NCBI RefSeq assembly: GCF_001014615.2 | Contig: NZ_LBCQ02000001.1 | Location: 496,001-560,000, forward strand | Direction: 5' to 3' | Length of the DNA stretch: 64,000 nucleotides | Source of the DNA: Aquamicrobium sp. LC103 | Lineage (GTDB): Bacteria > Pseudomonadota > Alphaproteobacteria > Rhizobiales > Rhizobiaceae | The notes under the pieces: generated by a model | The model's input: only the letters and a program-made list of their open reading frames with translations | Told to the model about the DNA's origin: nothing | The model's database searches: none | Translations under genes and position numbers: made by a program | Part shown: piece after piece, positions 25,550 through 36,013 of the stretch | Layout: each line of letters begins with the position of its first letter | Numbering within the stretch: position 1 is the stretch's first letter

Positions 25550-26593
25550 TCAGCCGGTCCACTCGATCCAGCGGCCGTGGAAGTCGCATTTCGCCAGTCG
25601 TCGGGTCTCGCCGCCGGGCCAGGTCGTCACGCTCAACGTCGCCCATCCGTCATTGGGATCGCGCGGCTCCATGCGCAGCCTCGCGATCGGAGCCTCCCCC
25701 GTGGCACCTTCTCCCGCCTCGGCGAGCGCGGCAAGCACCGCGTCCTTGGTGTCGCGCGGCATATATTGCCACATGATGGAATGATATATCACGAGCGCGG
25801 CATGCTTCGGACGGTCCGCCAGCGTCTGGCGGACGAAGGCGGCGGCGTCGGCCTTGGCAAGCGTGAAGGGCACGGAGGCCGTGAGCGAAATCGCGGCGTC
25901 GAGCCGTGCGAGCCGCATCGCCTGATCCGGCCAGACATAGGAGCGCAGCCGCAGGCGGTCGGCTTCCTTCGCCACCTCGATCGGGGTGATGTCGCAACCG
26001 TTCCGCTCGGCAATCTCCAGCCGACCGGAGAGCGGGGGCGGCGCGCCACGCGTTTCCGGTGAAAGCCTGACCGGCGAGGCCTCGTCACCCCACTGCGCGT
26101 CGCCGTAGCGATAGTGGAACCTGTCGAAGAGAAGATTGAGGCCGGCGCTTGCGCCGATCTCGCACAGCGCCAACGGCAGCCCGGTTTCGATCGCCACCTT
26201 CAGGAAGCCCGGCAGGAGCATGGCCGAGCGAGCGATCTCGTTGGTCTGCGGGGCGGAATCCAGCGCGCGGAGCAGGCGGATGTCATGCTCGGCGAGGGCC
26301 TGCGATACGGCCTCAGCGAGCCGCTCGTCGTCGGCGACGTTCGGCGGATAGGCGGCGGCCAGCCTGCGATCGTCCCCGCTCAGCACGAGCGCGTGCAACC
26401 CGCCGCAAAGCCTGAGCGCGAGCGCGTCGGCGCGCGGGTTTCCCGGCCAGGAGCCGACGCGGCGGCCGGTCCGTGTCGTATCGTCGACGAGTTCGACGAG
26501 GAGCCGGCAAAGCCGGGCGGTGAAAGGGGAGCCGAGCGTGTCGCAGGCTTGCGCCTGTTGCTCGAAATGACGGGCGATCTCTTCCGGTATCAT
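25550..26593 (-). CDS. DUF2332 family protein
   Basis: A 347-aa conserved protein of unknown function. It shows ARHFEQQAQACDTLGSPFTARLC at the start, ALCEIGASAGLNLLFDRFHYRYGD in the middle and ALVIYHSIMWQYMPRDTKDAV later, segments I associate with DUF2332. The EIGASAGLNL loop resembles a methyltransferase nucleotide site, but this is not established. ATG 26593 was preferred to an in-frame TTG at 26617. It starts 20 nt after ccmG and may be read from the ccm operon. Confidence 0.75.
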   Translation of the reverse strand: MIPEEIARHFEQQAQACDTLGSPFTARLCRLLVELVDDTTRTGRRVGSWPGNPRADALALRLCGGLHALVLSGDDRRLAAAYPPNVADDERLAEAVSQALAEHDIRLLRALDSAPQTNEIARSAMLLPGFLKVAIETGLPLALCEIGASAGLNLLFDRFHYRYGDAQWGDEASPVRLSPETRGAPPPLSGRLEIAERNGCDITPIEVAKEADRLRLRSYVWPDQAMRLARLDAAISLTASVPFTLAKADAAAFVRQTLADRPKHAALVIYHSIMWQYMPRDTKDAVLAALAEAGEGATGEAPIARLRMEPRDPNDGWATLSVTTWPGGETRRLAKCDFHGRWIEWTG

Positions 26594-26613
26594 CGCCCGG
26601 CAGAGTAGCCGGA

Positions 26614-27198
26614 TCAATTAGAGGTAGAAAGCGCTTTTTCGATCCGGGGCATCAGCTCGGCGGAGACCGATTGCGGCGTGAACGGGCCGACATGCTTGTA
26701 GAGAATGCGGCCGTCCTTGCCGACGAGGAAGGTCTCCGGCACGCCGTAGACGCCCCAGTCGATCGCCGAGCGGCCGGAGGAATCGACGCCGACGGCGGAG
26801 AAGGGATTGCCGAGCTCGCCGAGGAAGCGGCGCGCGTTCTCCGGCTTGTCCTTGTAGTTCAGCCCCGCGATCTCGATGCGCCCGTCCTTCGCCAGGTCCA
26901 TGAGCAGCGGGTGCTCCTGCCTGCAAGGGGCGCACCATGAGGCCCAGACATTGACCAGCGTCACCTTGCCGTCGAATTGCGAGGAATCGAGGCCGGGAAG
27001 GTCCATCTCCTCGAGCGGCGGGAGGTTGGTCGCGGGCGCTTCCGCTCCGATCAGCGCGGAAGGCACGACGGAATTGTCGCGCCCGGAGAGCAACTGAACC
27101 AGAAAGACACCGGCCAGCAGCGCGAAGACCGCAAGCGGAAGAAAGGCCAGCCAAAGTCGCCTGCGGCCCCGCGAACCGGTCGGCGCCTCGGTACTCAC
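26614..27198 (-). CDS. ccmG: Cytochrome c biogenesis thioredoxin CcmG (DsbE/CycY)
   Basis: A 194-aa membrane-tethered periplasmic thioredoxin. One transmembrane helix (residues about 15-36) precedes the thioredoxin domain with WASWCAPCRQEHPLL (Cys89, Cys92) and the CcmG-specific GVYGVPETFLVGKDGRILYKHVGP with cis-Pro. It reduces the haem-binding Cys pair of apocytochrome c. Its start overlaps the ccmD end by 4 nt. It is the last ccm gene in the A-B-C-D-G order. Confidence 0.96.
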   Translation of the reverse strand: MSTEAPTGSRGRRRLWLAFLPLAVFALLAGVFLVQLLSGRDNSVVPSALIGAEAPATNLPPLEEMDLPGLDSSQFDGKVTLVNVWASWCAPCRQEHPLLMDLAKDGRIEIAGLNYKDKPENARRFLGELGNPFSAVGVDSSGRSAIDWGVYGVPETFLVGKDGRILYKHVGPFTPQSVSAELMPRIEKALSTSN

Positions 27199-27362
27199 CG
27201 CCGAACCTCGCCCCGCGCCGAGCGGCGGCGCACGCCGCTTGCCTCGAGCTCGGCCAGCTCGCGGCGGCGGGCGCTCTGGTCGAGCAGTATCCAGCCGATA
27301 AGGCCGACGATGACGATCGCCGAGACGGCGTAGGCGGCGCCGACATAGAAAGCGTGGCTCAT
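27195..27362 (-). CDS. ccmD: Haem exporter protein CcmD
   Basis: A 55-aa single-span protein: MSHAFYVGAAYAVSAIVIVG begins the helix, followed by a basic cytoplasmic tail (ARRRELAELEASGVRRRSAR). CcmD holds CcmE to CcmC and CcmAB during haem transfer. ATG 27362 overlaps the ccmC stop by 4 nt and its own stop overlaps ccmG by 4 nt, so all three genes are tightly coupled. Confidence 0.9.
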   Translation of the reverse strand: MSHAFYVGAAYAVSAIVIVGLIGWILLDQSARRRELAELEASGVRRRSARGEVRR

Positions 27363-28132
27363 GCCGTCACCCCCTCCTGCCTGTCGGCGCTGCGGGCCGC
27401 GAGCCGGCGCATGGCGGCGACGCGCCGGCGCCAGATTTCCGAGCGCATCGCCATCAGATGCAGCGTGAAGAAGAGCAGGGTGAAGCCGAGCGCGCAGACC
27501 AGCAGCGGCCAGAGCATGCTCGGATGGATGGTCGGGCCGTCCAGGCGCAGGACGGAGGCGGGCTGGTGCAGGGTGTTCCACCAGTCGACCGAGAATTTGA
27601 TGATCGGAATGTTGACGAAGCCGACCAGCGTGACGATCGCCGCGGCGCGCGCGCTCCTCGACGGATCGTCCAGCGCGCGGGTCAGGGCGATGATGCCGAG
27701 ATACATCAGGAACAGCACGAAGACCGAGGTCAGCCGCGCGTCCCACACCCACCAGGTGCCCCACATCGGCTTGCCCCAGATCGAGCCGGTGGCGAGCGCC
27801 AGCATGGTGAAGGCGGCACCGATCGGAGCCGCGGACTTCAGCGAGACGTCGGCGAGCGGGTGGCGCCAGACCAGCGTTCCTATCGCCGAGAGTGCCATCA
27901 GCGAGTAGCACATCATGGCCAGCCAGGCGAAGGGCACATGGATATACATGATGCGCACGGTGATGCCCTGCTGGTAGTCTTCCGGCGCGGTGAAGCCGAG
28001 ATAGAGACCGACGATCAGCAGGAGCGCGCTGGCGCCGCCCAGCCACGGGATCAGCCGCCCGGCGAGCGCGATGAAGCGCGTCGGATTGGCAATATCGGTC
28101 CAGGACCTGATCGTGGCGGTGGTTTCGCTCAT
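27359..28132 (-). CDS. ccmC: Haem transporter CcmC
   Basis: A 257-aa six-helix membrane protein that presents haem to CcmE. The tryptophan-rich periplasmic motif WGTWWVWDARLTS is at about residues 120-132. Haem-ligand His residues occur in YIHVPFAW and in the later periplasmic loop (NTLHQPASVLRLDGPTIHPSM). ATG 28132 (MSETTATIRSW) is the start; the frame remains open upstream into ccmB but without homology. Confidence 0.96.
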   Translation of the reverse strand: MSETTATIRSWTDIANPTRFIALAGRLIPWLGGASALLLIVGLYLGFTAPEDYQQGITVRIMYIHVPFAWLAMMCYSLMALSAIGTLVWRHPLADVSLKSAAPIGAAFTMLALATGSIWGKPMWGTWWVWDARLTSVFVLFLMYLGIIALTRALDDPSRSARAAAIVTLVGFVNIPIIKFSVDWWNTLHQPASVLRLDGPTIHPSMLWPLLVCALGFTLLFFTLHLMAMRSEIWRRRVAAMRRLAARSADRQEGVTA

Positions 28133-28239
28133 GCCTGCCTCAATAAACCCGCGCGCCGCGCTTCGCAATTGATCGCCTTTGCCGCAGGCGGGCCGGATCA
28201 AGCGAATGTGAAGCCGGCTCCGCTCCGGCCGGACGCTTG

Positions 28240-28905
28240 TCAGTCGGCATTGGCCTTCAGCGCCAGCGCGGCGGCGAACGGTCCGATTACGGCGAAAAAC
28301 AACGTCAAGGCGGCGAGAATGAGGAAGGGCGGCAGAAAGGGCTGCGGGCCGGTGGTCGCCGCGTAGCAGGCCGAGACGCCGAAGATCAGCACGGGTATCG
28401 CCAGCGGCAGGATCAGCACGGAGACCAGCAGTCCGCCGCGCGGCAGCGCGACGGCGACGGCCGCGCCGACCGCGCCGATGAAGGCGATGGCCGGCGTGCC
28501 GACGAGCAGCGTGGCGAAGGCGGCGGCGATGCCGATCGGCTCGATGTTCATGAAGATGCCGAGCAGCGGCGAGGCGATGACGAGCGGCAGGATGTTCGCC
28601 ACCCAATGGGCGAGGCATTTCACCAGCACGCTCAGCGCCAGCATGTGGCGGCCGTCGGCGAGGACGAGGAGGTCGAGAGAACCATCCTCGCGATCGGCCT
28701 GAAACAGCCGTTCGAGGCCGAGAAGACCGGCGAGCAGGGCGCCGATCCACAGGATGGCCGGGCCGATGCGGGCAAGCAGGTTGAGGTCCGGCCCGACGCC
28801 GAAGGGGATCACCGCAACGACCGCGAGAAAGAAGATCACGCCGACCAGCGCCCCGCCGCCGGCGCGGATGCCCAGGCGAAGATCACGGAGGAAGAGGGCT
28901 AGCAT
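28240..28905 (-). CDS. ccmB: Haem exporter permease CcmB
   Basis: A 221-aa six-helix permease, partner of the CcmA ATPase. It contains LFLRDLRLGIRAGGGALVGVIFFL at the start, GLERLFQADREDGSLDLLVLAD (the CcmB signature loop) and IFGVSACYA near the end. Together with CcmA it releases holo-CcmE. It is 107 nt upstream of ccmC and 130 nt downstream of ccmA, wider gaps than elsewhere in the operon. Confidence 0.95.
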   Translation of the reverse strand: MLALFLRDLRLGIRAGGGALVGVIFFLAVVAVIPFGVGPDLNLLARIGPAILWIGALLAGLLGLERLFQADREDGSLDLLVLADGRHMLALSVLVKCLAHWVANILPLVIASPLLGIFMNIEPIGIAAAFATLLVGTPAIAFIGAVGAAVAVALPRGGLLVSVLILPLAIPVLIFGVSACYAATTGPQPFLPPFLILAALTLFFAVIGPFAAALALKANAD

Positions 28906-29035
28906 GGCTGGCCTCTTCCATTGCTCCGCGCATGCCGGAGACGGTGTTTCGCCCCGCCTTCGCGGGAGGCTATCCTTGAAGGGACGCCACATGGCTCCGT
29001 GCCTCCTGGAGGGGGCAGGGTTTCGAAGGAAGTGA

Positions 29036-29650
29036 TCATCGGCCCGCCCCCATCCGCAACTCCCCGACGCCCTCGAGGCCGAGCGGCAGGTGGGTGGCGG
29101 CGATCAGGATGCCGCCCTTTTCGAGATGCGCGCGCATCAGGCCGGCGAAGCGGCGCTCCGAACCGGCGTCGAGCCCGGCCGTCGGCTCGTCGAGCAGCCA
29201 GACGGGCCGATGGCTCACCAGGAGCTTGGCGATACAGACGCGCCGGCGCTGGCCGGTGGACAGATAGCCGAAGGGCAGCGAACCGATGCCGGGCAGGCCG
29301 ACCATTTCGAGCGCCTCGGCCACGTCGAGATGCGGATCGCCGTGGAAATCGCGCCAGAACCGCAGGTTCTCCGCGACCGTCAGCGCCGTCTTCATCGCGT
29401 TCTGGTGGCCGAGATAGTGCGAAGCGGCGGCGACCGTCGGCCACTCCTCGCTGCCGCCTTCGAGGCGAATCACGCCTTCGGCCGGCGGCAGCAGCCCCGC
29501 CAGGATCCGCAGCAACGTCGATTTGCCGGAGCCGTTCGGGCCGGTGACAAGGAGCCCGCCGCCCGCGGCGAGAACGATGTCGATGCCGGCGAATATCGTC
29601 TCGCCGCCGCGCTCTCCGCTCAGTTTCTCGGCCGTCAGCCGCATTTGCAC
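29036..29650 (-). CDS. ccmA: Haem exporter ATP-binding protein CcmA
   Basis: A 204-aa ABC ATPase. Walker A is VTGPNGSGKSTLLRILAGLL (about residues 35-54), the signature YLSTGQRRRVCIAKLL (the STGQ variant usual in CcmA) and Walker B PVWLLDEPTAGLD. HQNAMKTALTVAENLRFW is the Q-loop region of this family. It is the first gene of ccmABCDG and divergent from acnA; 273 nt lie between them. Confidence 0.95.
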   Translation of the reverse strand: MQMRLTAEKLSGERGGETIFAGIDIVLAAGGGLLVTGPNGSGKSTLLRILAGLLPPAEGVIRLEGGSEEWPTVAAASHYLGHQNAMKTALTVAENLRFWRDFHGDPHLDVAEALEMVGLPGIGSLPFGYLSTGQRRRVCIAKLLVSHRPVWLLDEPTAGLDAGSERRFAGLMRAHLEKGGILIAATHLPLGLEGVGELRMGAGR

Positions 29651-29710
29651 CTCTCGTTCCGGCAGCCGTCGGCACGCGCGGTGCGATGCAGCAAATTTGC
29701 CTCGACTCGG

Positions 29711-29727
29711 TCTAGAACTATTCTACG
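29711..29727. promoter_or_regulatory. Irr-box-like (iron control element) palindrome upstream of acnA
   Basis: TCTAGAACTATTCTACG resembles the rhizobial iron control element TTTAGAA-N3-TTCTAAA, matching at about 11 of 14 defined positions. It lies about 200 nt before the acnA start and about 60 nt before ccmA, in the divergent gap 29651-29923. An AT-rich TCTATAT follows at 29733-29739 and could be a -10. Confidence 0.5.
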
Positions 29728-29923
29728 AAATTCTCTATATGCGGGACAACCGTGCCAGCGGTCGGCACGGGAACCAATTTGCGCCGAACCAGCGCGCGCG
29801 CCGCCTTGAACGGCCGGGTCGCGGGGAACGGACAGCGGAAATGACCGTACCCGCACCTTTGCGCGTGTTAGCATGCCACTGGCGTCCGTTTCCCAATCGG
29901 CAACCGACAGTTAGGGATCGCAC

Positions 29924-32614
<2,691 letters not shown>

Positions 32615-32626
32615 GCGGCGCCTTTC

Positions 32627-32751
32627 CCTTCTCCCCGCCTCGCGGGGAGAAGGTGGCCCGAAGGGCCGGGTGAGGCGGGGAGCCGCTGGCTTTGCAATGG
32701 CCCCTCCACCATGCTTCGCATGGTCTTCCTCCCCCGCTTCGCAGGGGAGGA
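32627..32751. repeat. Intergenic palindromic repeats after acnA (includes dispersed repeat copy 2)
   Basis: A perfect 12-bp hairpin CCTTCTCCCCGC/GCGGGGAGAAGG with a 3-nt loop (32627-32653) can end acnA transcription, though no T tract follows. GGCCC/GGGCC follows at once. The 21-nt repeat identical to 19877-19897 lies at 32731-32751. Such mosaics are typical of rhizobial intergenic repeats. Confidence 0.65.
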
Positions 32752-32804
32752 CCAGCGTCGCGGCAGTCCGCGGCGTTGTTGCTCCCGTTTACAGGGCGGA
32801 AATT

Positions 32805-33476
32805 CTACTCGCTCCCGACCGGCTTCCCATATCTCGCCACCGCCGCCAGCAGCACGCCGAGCATGAGGCCGTTGAGCGTGTGCCACAGGAAATGCGTGCC
32901 GATCGGCAGCGCGGCACAGACGTGCGGGTCGAGCGCGCGGAAGGCGACCGACGCAACGAAGATCGCGGCGGCCGCGATGTTGTACCAGCCGGCGGGGTTG
33001 CCCGCGCGGATCACCATTGCTCCGAAGAAGACGAGCGCAAGGAACGGCGGCAGGTAGCCGGTCGAGCCGTTGGAGGCCTCTCGCAGCCAATCCGGAACGA
33101 GGGCGGTGATCACGCCCGCCGCGATATAGAAGGCGATGAAGATCGACAGCGCCCTTGGCCATTCCATCGCCAGGAAGCGGCGCAGATTGAGAAGCGTGTA
33201 GGCGAGCGTGAAGCCGGCAATCGGAAGGATGTCGGCCCATTTGGTAAGCTCGTTGGCGAAGGTGTGGAACAGGCCGGAGCCGATGCCGATCGCCACCACC
33301 CACCAGCCGAGAAGCTCGGCGAAGGTGCCGGTCTGCTTGCGGCGAACCTCGCGGACGCCCCACAGGCCGGCGGCGACGAAAGCGAGATTCGTCAGCGCAT
33401 TGAGCGGTTCCGACCAGAATTCCGGCCCCGTGCGTTCGCAATAGAGGTCGACATGGGCGGTCAGGGCTTCGAGCAT
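32805..33476 (-). CDS. Ceramidase-domain (CREST superfamily) membrane protein
   Basis: A 223-aa protein with about seven helices. It has the signature residues of the alkaline ceramidase/PAQR-like hydrolase superfamily: FWSEPLNALTNLAF (the ExxN/Ser motif), GSGLFHTFANELTKWADILPI with His, Asn and Asp, and the C-terminal GTHFLWHTLNGLMLG with two His. Members bind zinc and hydrolyse lipid amides. The bacterial substrate here is unknown; sphingolipids are not assured in this organism. The start is ATG 33476. Confidence 0.8.
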   Translation of the reverse strand: MLEALTAHVDLYCERTGPEFWSEPLNALTNLAFVAAGLWGVREVRRKQTGTFAELLGWWVVAIGIGSGLFHTFANELTKWADILPIAGFTLAYTLLNLRRFLAMEWPRALSIFIAFYIAAGVITALVPDWLREASNGSTGYLPPFLALVFFGAMVIRAGNPAGWYNIAAAAIFVASVAFRALDPHVCAALPIGTHFLWHTLNGLMLGVLLAAVARYGKPVGSE

Positions 33477-33611
33477 CGCTTCTCCTGGGGGAAGGCCGCC
33501 TTTTGGCACAAAGGTTTCACCGCAACGTGACTTTCGATTGAGCCTCCTATTAGCCTAATCTAAAAGCATCAAGAAAAGGGTTCCCCGAAGAACCTGTAGA
33601 AAAGAACCGGG

Positions 33612-34376
33612 ATGATCATGGGCCTTACCACCCTCAGGCTGGCAATGGCCGCGCTTTTCCTTGTCCTATCGTCGGGCGCGCAAGCCGATCAGACAAGCAT
33701 GCGGCCGAAGGCCGTGGTGGAACTGTTCACCAGCCAGGGGTGCAATTCCTGCCCGCCCGCCGACGAGCTGCTCGCGGAGCTGGCGCGTTCCGGCGAGGTG
33801 GTGGCGCTCGCCTATCACGTCAATTACTGGGACTATCTCGGCTGGCGCGACACCATGGCCACGCCGGACAACACCGGCAGGCAATATGACTACAACCGGC
33901 AGTTCGGCAACCGGTCCGTCTACACGCCGCAGGCGGTCATAAACGGCCGCGAGCACGTCAACGGTGCCAAACGCTACAAGGTCGAAGGCGCGATGGAGCG
34001 GCTGGCCGCGTCGGCGAAGGGCATGAAGGTCGACGTGAACGCCCACTACACCGGGAACACGCTGGTGATCGAGACGAGCGGCGGTGCGGCGGGGCCGGGC
34101 GGCGCGCAAATTCTCCTGGTCTATTTCAGGCCGGTCACGCCGGTGGAGATCGAGCGAGGCGAGAACAAGGGCCGTACGGTCACCTACTGGAACGCGGTTT
34201 CCGGCTTCCACAGCGCCGGCATGTGGCACGGCAAGGCCTCGCGCATCGAACTGCCCCTGAGCGAGGTCTACAAGAAGGGCGCCGGCGGCTGCGCGGTGCT
34301 GATCCAGGAGATGGGCAAGAACGGCCTGCCGGGGGCGATACTCGGCGCGACGATCATCAACCGTCCCTCGAGCTGA
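33612..34376 (+). CDS. DUF1223 family secreted thioredoxin-like protein
   Basis: A 254-aa protein with a signal peptide (residues 1-25, cleavage near GAQA). The domain then begins PKAVVELFTSQGCNSCPPADELLAELA, with a CxxC pair at Cys44 and Cys47 in thioredoxin position. FGNRSVYTPQAVINGREHVNGA has the cis-Pro loop. DUF1223 proteins are conserved in alphaproteobacteria without a known role; a periplasmic thiol function is an inference. It is a single gene, divergent from the ceramidase-like gene. Confidence 0.85.
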   Translation: MIMGLTTLRLAMAALFLVLSSGAQADQTSMRPKAVVELFTSQGCNSCPPADELLAELARSGEVVALAYHVNYWDYLGWRDTMATPDNTGRQYDYNRQFGNRSVYTPQAVINGREHVNGAKRYKVEGAMERLAASAKGMKVDVNAHYTGNTLVIETSGGAAGPGGAQILLVYFRPVTPVEIERGENKGRTVTYWNAVSGFHSAGMWHGKASRIELPLSEVYKKGAGGCAVLIQEMGKNGLPGAILGATIINRPSS

Positions 34377-34913
34377 AGCGTTTCTCCTGAAACCGGTATC
34401 CGTTTTCGTGTCAAGGACATGCGTAACAAGAGCCTGAAGCGCGGTCAGCGAATCCGAAAGATCGCGTCTGCAAAGCGGACTGTCGGCAGGTTCCTCCCGC
34501 GTGGACAACAAAAAACCGACGCTGAAGGATTTCCAGCGCCGGCCATATCTTGCTTTGGGATCGTCGTACCGTCGATATCTCCGGACAAAGACCGGAGTTG
34601 GTTCGATCCGACCCAGACCCCGTGGGCGGGGGGCTTGGGGTTACGGAGCCGCGCCGGACCGAACCGTCTCAGGCAACGAGGGGATGGTCGCCATACATTG
34701 GGGCGCGAACTAGGATAAAAAACGGCAACAATGTGGCGAGCCATCACCAATGACGACAGTCTGTCCCCGTTCGTGAGAAATTCGCGAATGTTTTCAACCA
34801 TGAGATTCAGCCCCCTAGCGACACACGGAGAAAGCGCAGCCCGACCTCTTGCAATTTCACCGCCGACGCGCGACCTTTCCGACGTCGTCAAACCGTCATG
34901 AAAGGTATGATGA
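34377..34913. other. Gene-free stretch of 537 nt containing a structured RNA candidate
   Basis: No credible ORF occurs here. The first 110 nt hold a repeat-like sequence (GCGTTTCTCCTGAAACCGG). Bases 34508-34712 are strongly structured and end in a minus-strand terminator (see the ncRNA entry). From 34713 to 34913 the sequence is AT-richer, and no promoter could be assigned with confidence to either side. Confidence 0.6.
34508..34712 (-). ncRNA. Structured non-coding RNA candidate with intrinsic terminator
   Basis: Read on the minus strand, the region contains an 11-bp long-range stem (34665-34655 with 34610-34600, one G-T-type mismatch) enclosing a C-rich apical domain. A 6-bp hairpin CTCCGG/CCGGAG follows (34597-34592 with 34584-34579), then a terminator: a 9-bp stem (34542-34534 with 34524-34516) and six T. 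An ATGG/CCAT hairpin lies near the 5' end. The transcript end is well supported, while the 5' end near 34712 is a guess. It does not match SRP RNA, tmRNA, RNase P or tRNA features I know. A 6S-like RNA is not excluded, but a closing stem is missing. Confidence 0.55.
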
Positions 34914-35300
34914 ATGACCGATCGCGGAGCCGGGGCGGAGGATAGGGAGGATTCCGCAATACTGATCCCGCTCCACGAGGCGCGCCGCGAGCGAATGGAG
35001 CTGCCGGTCACTTTCCACCGGCGAGAGCTCGATCTCATTCTTCGACTGTACGGACAGATGGTCGCCGCCGGCGAATGGCGCGACTATGCGATCGACCATC
35101 TCAAGGATCGCGCTATTTTCTCCGTCTTCCGCCGGACCAGCGAGGTTCCGCTGTTTCAGATCGTCAAGGCGCCGGAGCTGGCGCGGCGCCAGGGCGCCTT
35201 TTCCGTGGTTGCCGCCAGCGGCCTGATCATGAAGCGCGGCCACGAACTGCAGCGCGTGCTCGGCGTGTTCGACAAGAAGCTGAAGCTCGTTCAGGCCTGA
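34914..35300 (+). CDS. DUF2794 domain-containing protein
   Basis: A 128-aa soluble protein. The core PVTFHRRELDLILRLYGQMVAAGEWRDYAIDHLKDRAIFSVFRRTSE and QGAFSVVAASGLIMKRGHELQRVLGVFDKKLKLV are strongly characteristic of DUF2794, a family restricted to alphaproteobacteria with no assigned function. The N-terminal 28 residues are acidic and variable. The ATG at 34914 fits the family start region. Confidence 0.9.
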   Translation: MTDRGAGAEDREDSAILIPLHEARRERMELPVTFHRRELDLILRLYGQMVAAGEWRDYAIDHLKDRAIFSVFRRTSEVPLFQIVKAPELARRQGAFSVVAASGLIMKRGHELQRVLGVFDKKLKLVQA

Positions 35301-35346
35301 CGCCCGCCGAGGCCGGTCGTAGGACGATCCCCTTCCAGCAATCTCC

Positions 35347-35913
35347 CTAAACGCCTCTGAACCTGCGCTCGGGCATCGATGCGGCGTCAGGCGGAAGCGT
35401 GTCGCCGCCATTCATCTCAAGCTGCATGAAGGCCGTGTCCAGCCAGCGTCCGTGCTTGTAGCCGGAGCCCCGCAGCGTACCGGCGGGGCGGAAACCAGCC
35501 TTTGCATGGAGCTTCACCGAAGGGCTGTCGGCATGGCCGTCGCCGATGACGGCGATCATCTGGCGGAATCCCAGCGCCTCGGCCTCGGCGATCAATCGCG
35601 TCAGAAGCACCGAGCCGACACCCTTGCCCCCGGCCTGTGGAGCGACATAGACCGAATCCTCCACGGCGAAGCGATAGGCGGCGCGCGGCCGGAAAGGTCC
35701 CGCATAGGCGTAGCCCACCACCTCGCCGGCGATCTCGGCGACGATATAGGGAAAATCCCCCTTGGCGAGCGCTTCGAAGCGGGACGCCATCTCCAGCCGG
35801 TCCGGCGGTTCCAGTTCATAGCTCGCCGTGCCGTTTGTCACGGCGTCGGCGTAGATGGCGGTTATCGCGTCGATGTCCTCGCGCGTCGCCGGGCGTGTCG
35901 CGACGTGGTCCAT
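35347..35913 (-). CDS. GNAT acetyltransferase of the phosphinothricin/methionine-sulfoximine group
   Basis: A 188-aa acetyltransferase. ATREDIDAITAIYADAVTNGTASYELEPPD at the start, VGYAYAGPFRPRAAYRFAVEDSVYVAPQAGGKGVGSVLLTRLIAEAEALGFRQMIAVIGDG in the middle and LHAKAGFRPAGTLRGSGYKHGRWLDTAFMQLEM at the end are the pattern of Pat/MddA proteins. These acetylate phosphinothricin and methionine sulfoximine. The natural substrate is unknown. The gene converges with DUF2794. Confidence 0.88.
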   Translation of the reverse strand: MDHVATRPATREDIDAITAIYADAVTNGTASYELEPPDRLEMASRFEALAKGDFPYIVAEIAGEVVGYAYAGPFRPRAAYRFAVEDSVYVAPQAGGKGVGSVLLTRLIAEAEALGFRQMIAVIGDGHADSPSVKLHAKAGFRPAGTLRGSGYKHGRWLDTAFMQLEMNGGDTLPPDAASMPERRFRGV

Positions 35914-35958
35914 GCGTCCCCTCGTGTTGTCCGGCGCATGATTGCGGCTCTTGCGGGC

Positions 35959-35990
35959 AAAAGAAAAGGGCGGCCGTGAAGCCGCCCTTC
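35959..35990 (-). terminator. Rho-independent terminator of the Bax-inhibitor-like gene
   Basis: Stem AAGGGCGGC/GCCGCCCTT (35966-35974 with 35981-35989), followed on the minus strand by TTTTCTTTT. It lies 24 nt past the stop at 36014. Confidence 0.88.
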
Positions 35991-36013
35991 GGAATCCTCG
36001 ATCCGGTTTGCCG

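Noticed and set aside
34595-34620. GGTTCGATCC on the plus strand looks like a tRNA T-arm.
   Set aside because: The loop would have 6 nt instead of 7, no acceptor, D or anticodon arms can be placed, and the sequence pairs instead in the long stem of the RNA candidate.
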